Part shown: one piece after another, positions 63,349-64,000 of the stretch
How the letters are laid out: every line of letters starts with the position of its first letter
How positions within the stretch are numbered: the first letter of the stretch is position 1
Source of the DNA: Primulina eburnea
Taxonomy: Eukaryota > Streptophyta > Magnoliopsida > Lamiales > Gesneriaceae
Assembly: GCF_022965805.1 (NCBI RefSeq)
Contig: NC_133108.1
Coordinates: forward strand, 44,028,051-44,092,050
Length of the DNA: 64,000 bases
Reading direction: 5' to 3'
Notes under the pieces: generated by a model
Databases searched by the model: none
What the model saw: only the letters and a program-made list of their open reading frames with translations
Told to the model about the DNA's origin: nothing
Program-made: the position numbers and the translations under genes

Positions 63349-63621
63349 AGATTGCCTCAATCCACTGGTAAATTTCCAATCCTCTTTCTGGTGCAGGCTT
63401 AAATCAAAGGAGCGGGAGTTAAATCGAACCTGATTTGAGCTCCGATGGAAAGAAAACTGTGAAAGTCCTGCAACAAAAAGGAGAAGCTCAGCACTAGAGG
63501 AACACAAAACGATACGCTGCACCAATAACGCTAAAACATAATCATTCAAGAAATTACGGGAACAGTTTCTTTTTGTTCCTGGTATGAAATTTCGTGATTG
63601 AGGGGTGAGCACAAAGTTCAA
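63349..63621 (-). pseudogene. Possible second exon of an interrupted host gene
   Basis: On the minus strand an acceptor-like TTTTCCAG near 63628 opens a frame reading ELNFVLTPQSRNFIPGTKRN and continuing with QVRFNSRSFDLSLHQKEDWK until it meets the copia fragment at about 63348. The text resembles coding sequence but no family is recognised. If it belongs with the exon at 63772-63846, the copia fragment cuts the gene. Low confidence in exact borders. Confidence 0.35.
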
Positions 63622-63771
63622 TTCTGGAAAATATTATTCGTCAAGCAAAATCCCAATCTTGAAACAAGGGGTAAAAAGGTTACTGCCACCACTTTTTTGC
63701 TTTCAAGGTTTCTTGGGCATATGAACCTTAACAAAGCTAAAAAAATTATACAAACTCAGACTCTTCTATAC

Positions 63772-63846
63772 CTTTGAGAACCTGTAGTAGCCTGGTTCTA
63801 AAGCAGGGGGGCAGCCATGCGCGGCCATCAAACAGAGCTCTGCCAT
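63772..63846 (-). CDS. First exon of an unrecognised gene (partial)
   Basis: The minus-strand ATG at 63846 lies in a favourable context (GAGAGATGGC) and opens 25 codons, MAELCLMAAHGCPPALEPGY then YRFSK, ending exactly at a splice donor AAG|GTATAG. The upstream region has a UTR-like C/T composition on the plus strand (63847-63960). This is good evidence for a real first exon, but I do not recognise the protein, and downstream exons are missing or interrupted by the copia fragment to the left. Confidence 0.5.
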
Positions 63847-64000
63847 CTCTCCCTCAGAGAGAAACCCAGTTTCGGATAAAAAGAGAGCGCCTTCTTCTCT
63901 GCCAGTCTTTCAAGGGTCGTAACATGATTTGGCATATCCTACACCGCTCCTCAAATTTACAACACATTTAATTAATTAATCGAGGCCTTGTTTCGAACGA

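Overview
The window is nuclear DNA from a flowering plant, most likely an asterid eudicot. Genes are split by AT-rich introns, intergenic DNA is AT-rich and full of transposon remains, and the genes (PIEZO, ABP1, an RLCK-VI kinase, ERD6-like sugar transporters, organellar EF-Tu) are plant types. A short repeat with palindromic GTGAGACGGTCTCAC ends appears near both ends of the window; from memory this kind of repeat is common in Lamiales, but I could not check that, so the order is a weak inference.

Layout. 1-2.1 kb: no firm gene; a possible 5' exon running off the left edge and two copies of the GTGAGAC repeat. 2.1-4.6 kb (-): a receptor-like cytoplasmic kinase, seven exons. 4.87-10.46 kb: a complete but mutated Ty1/copia retrotransposon, inserted about 300 bp upstream of the kinase start codon. 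12.9-28.0 kb: a local family of ERD6-like sugar transporters: copy 1 (+, damaged N-terminus and changed transport residues), an internally deleted remnant at 17.1-17.7 kb, and an intact 485-residue copy 2 (+). Between them lie about 7 kb of AT-rich repeats: a Helitron-like element with up to three tandem 5' heads, a nested miniature LTR element, and several tandem repeats.

29.4-45.4 kb (-): a full-length PIEZO mechanosensitive channel gene of about 16 kb. It is divergently arranged, with a 732-bp gap, from ABP1 (+, 46.2-48.5 kb), which ends in KDEL. 48.9-49.6 kb (-): an unrecognised gene with an in-frame stop. 50.8-52.2 kb (+): an intronless BSD-domain protein. 54.1-58.5 kb (+): mitochondrial elongation factor Tu, 12 exons. 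59.1-60.8 kb: an unusual repeat built from several CAAGTCACGCC/GGCGTGACTTG palindromes. 61.4-63.35 kb (-): a truncated copia element that seems to sit inside a gene whose first exon lies at 63.77-63.85 kb (-).

The genes do not form a pathway. The most informative signals are the decay of one sugar-transporter duplicate next to an intact one, two probable GC-AG introns (kinase and ABP1), the in-frame stop in the 48.9-kb gene, and the palindrome-array element. I did not find a convincing new multi-gene system. Exon coordinates were read by eye from splice signals, checked by reading-frame continuity and, for the kinase, both transporters, ABP1 and EF-Tu, by total CDS length.
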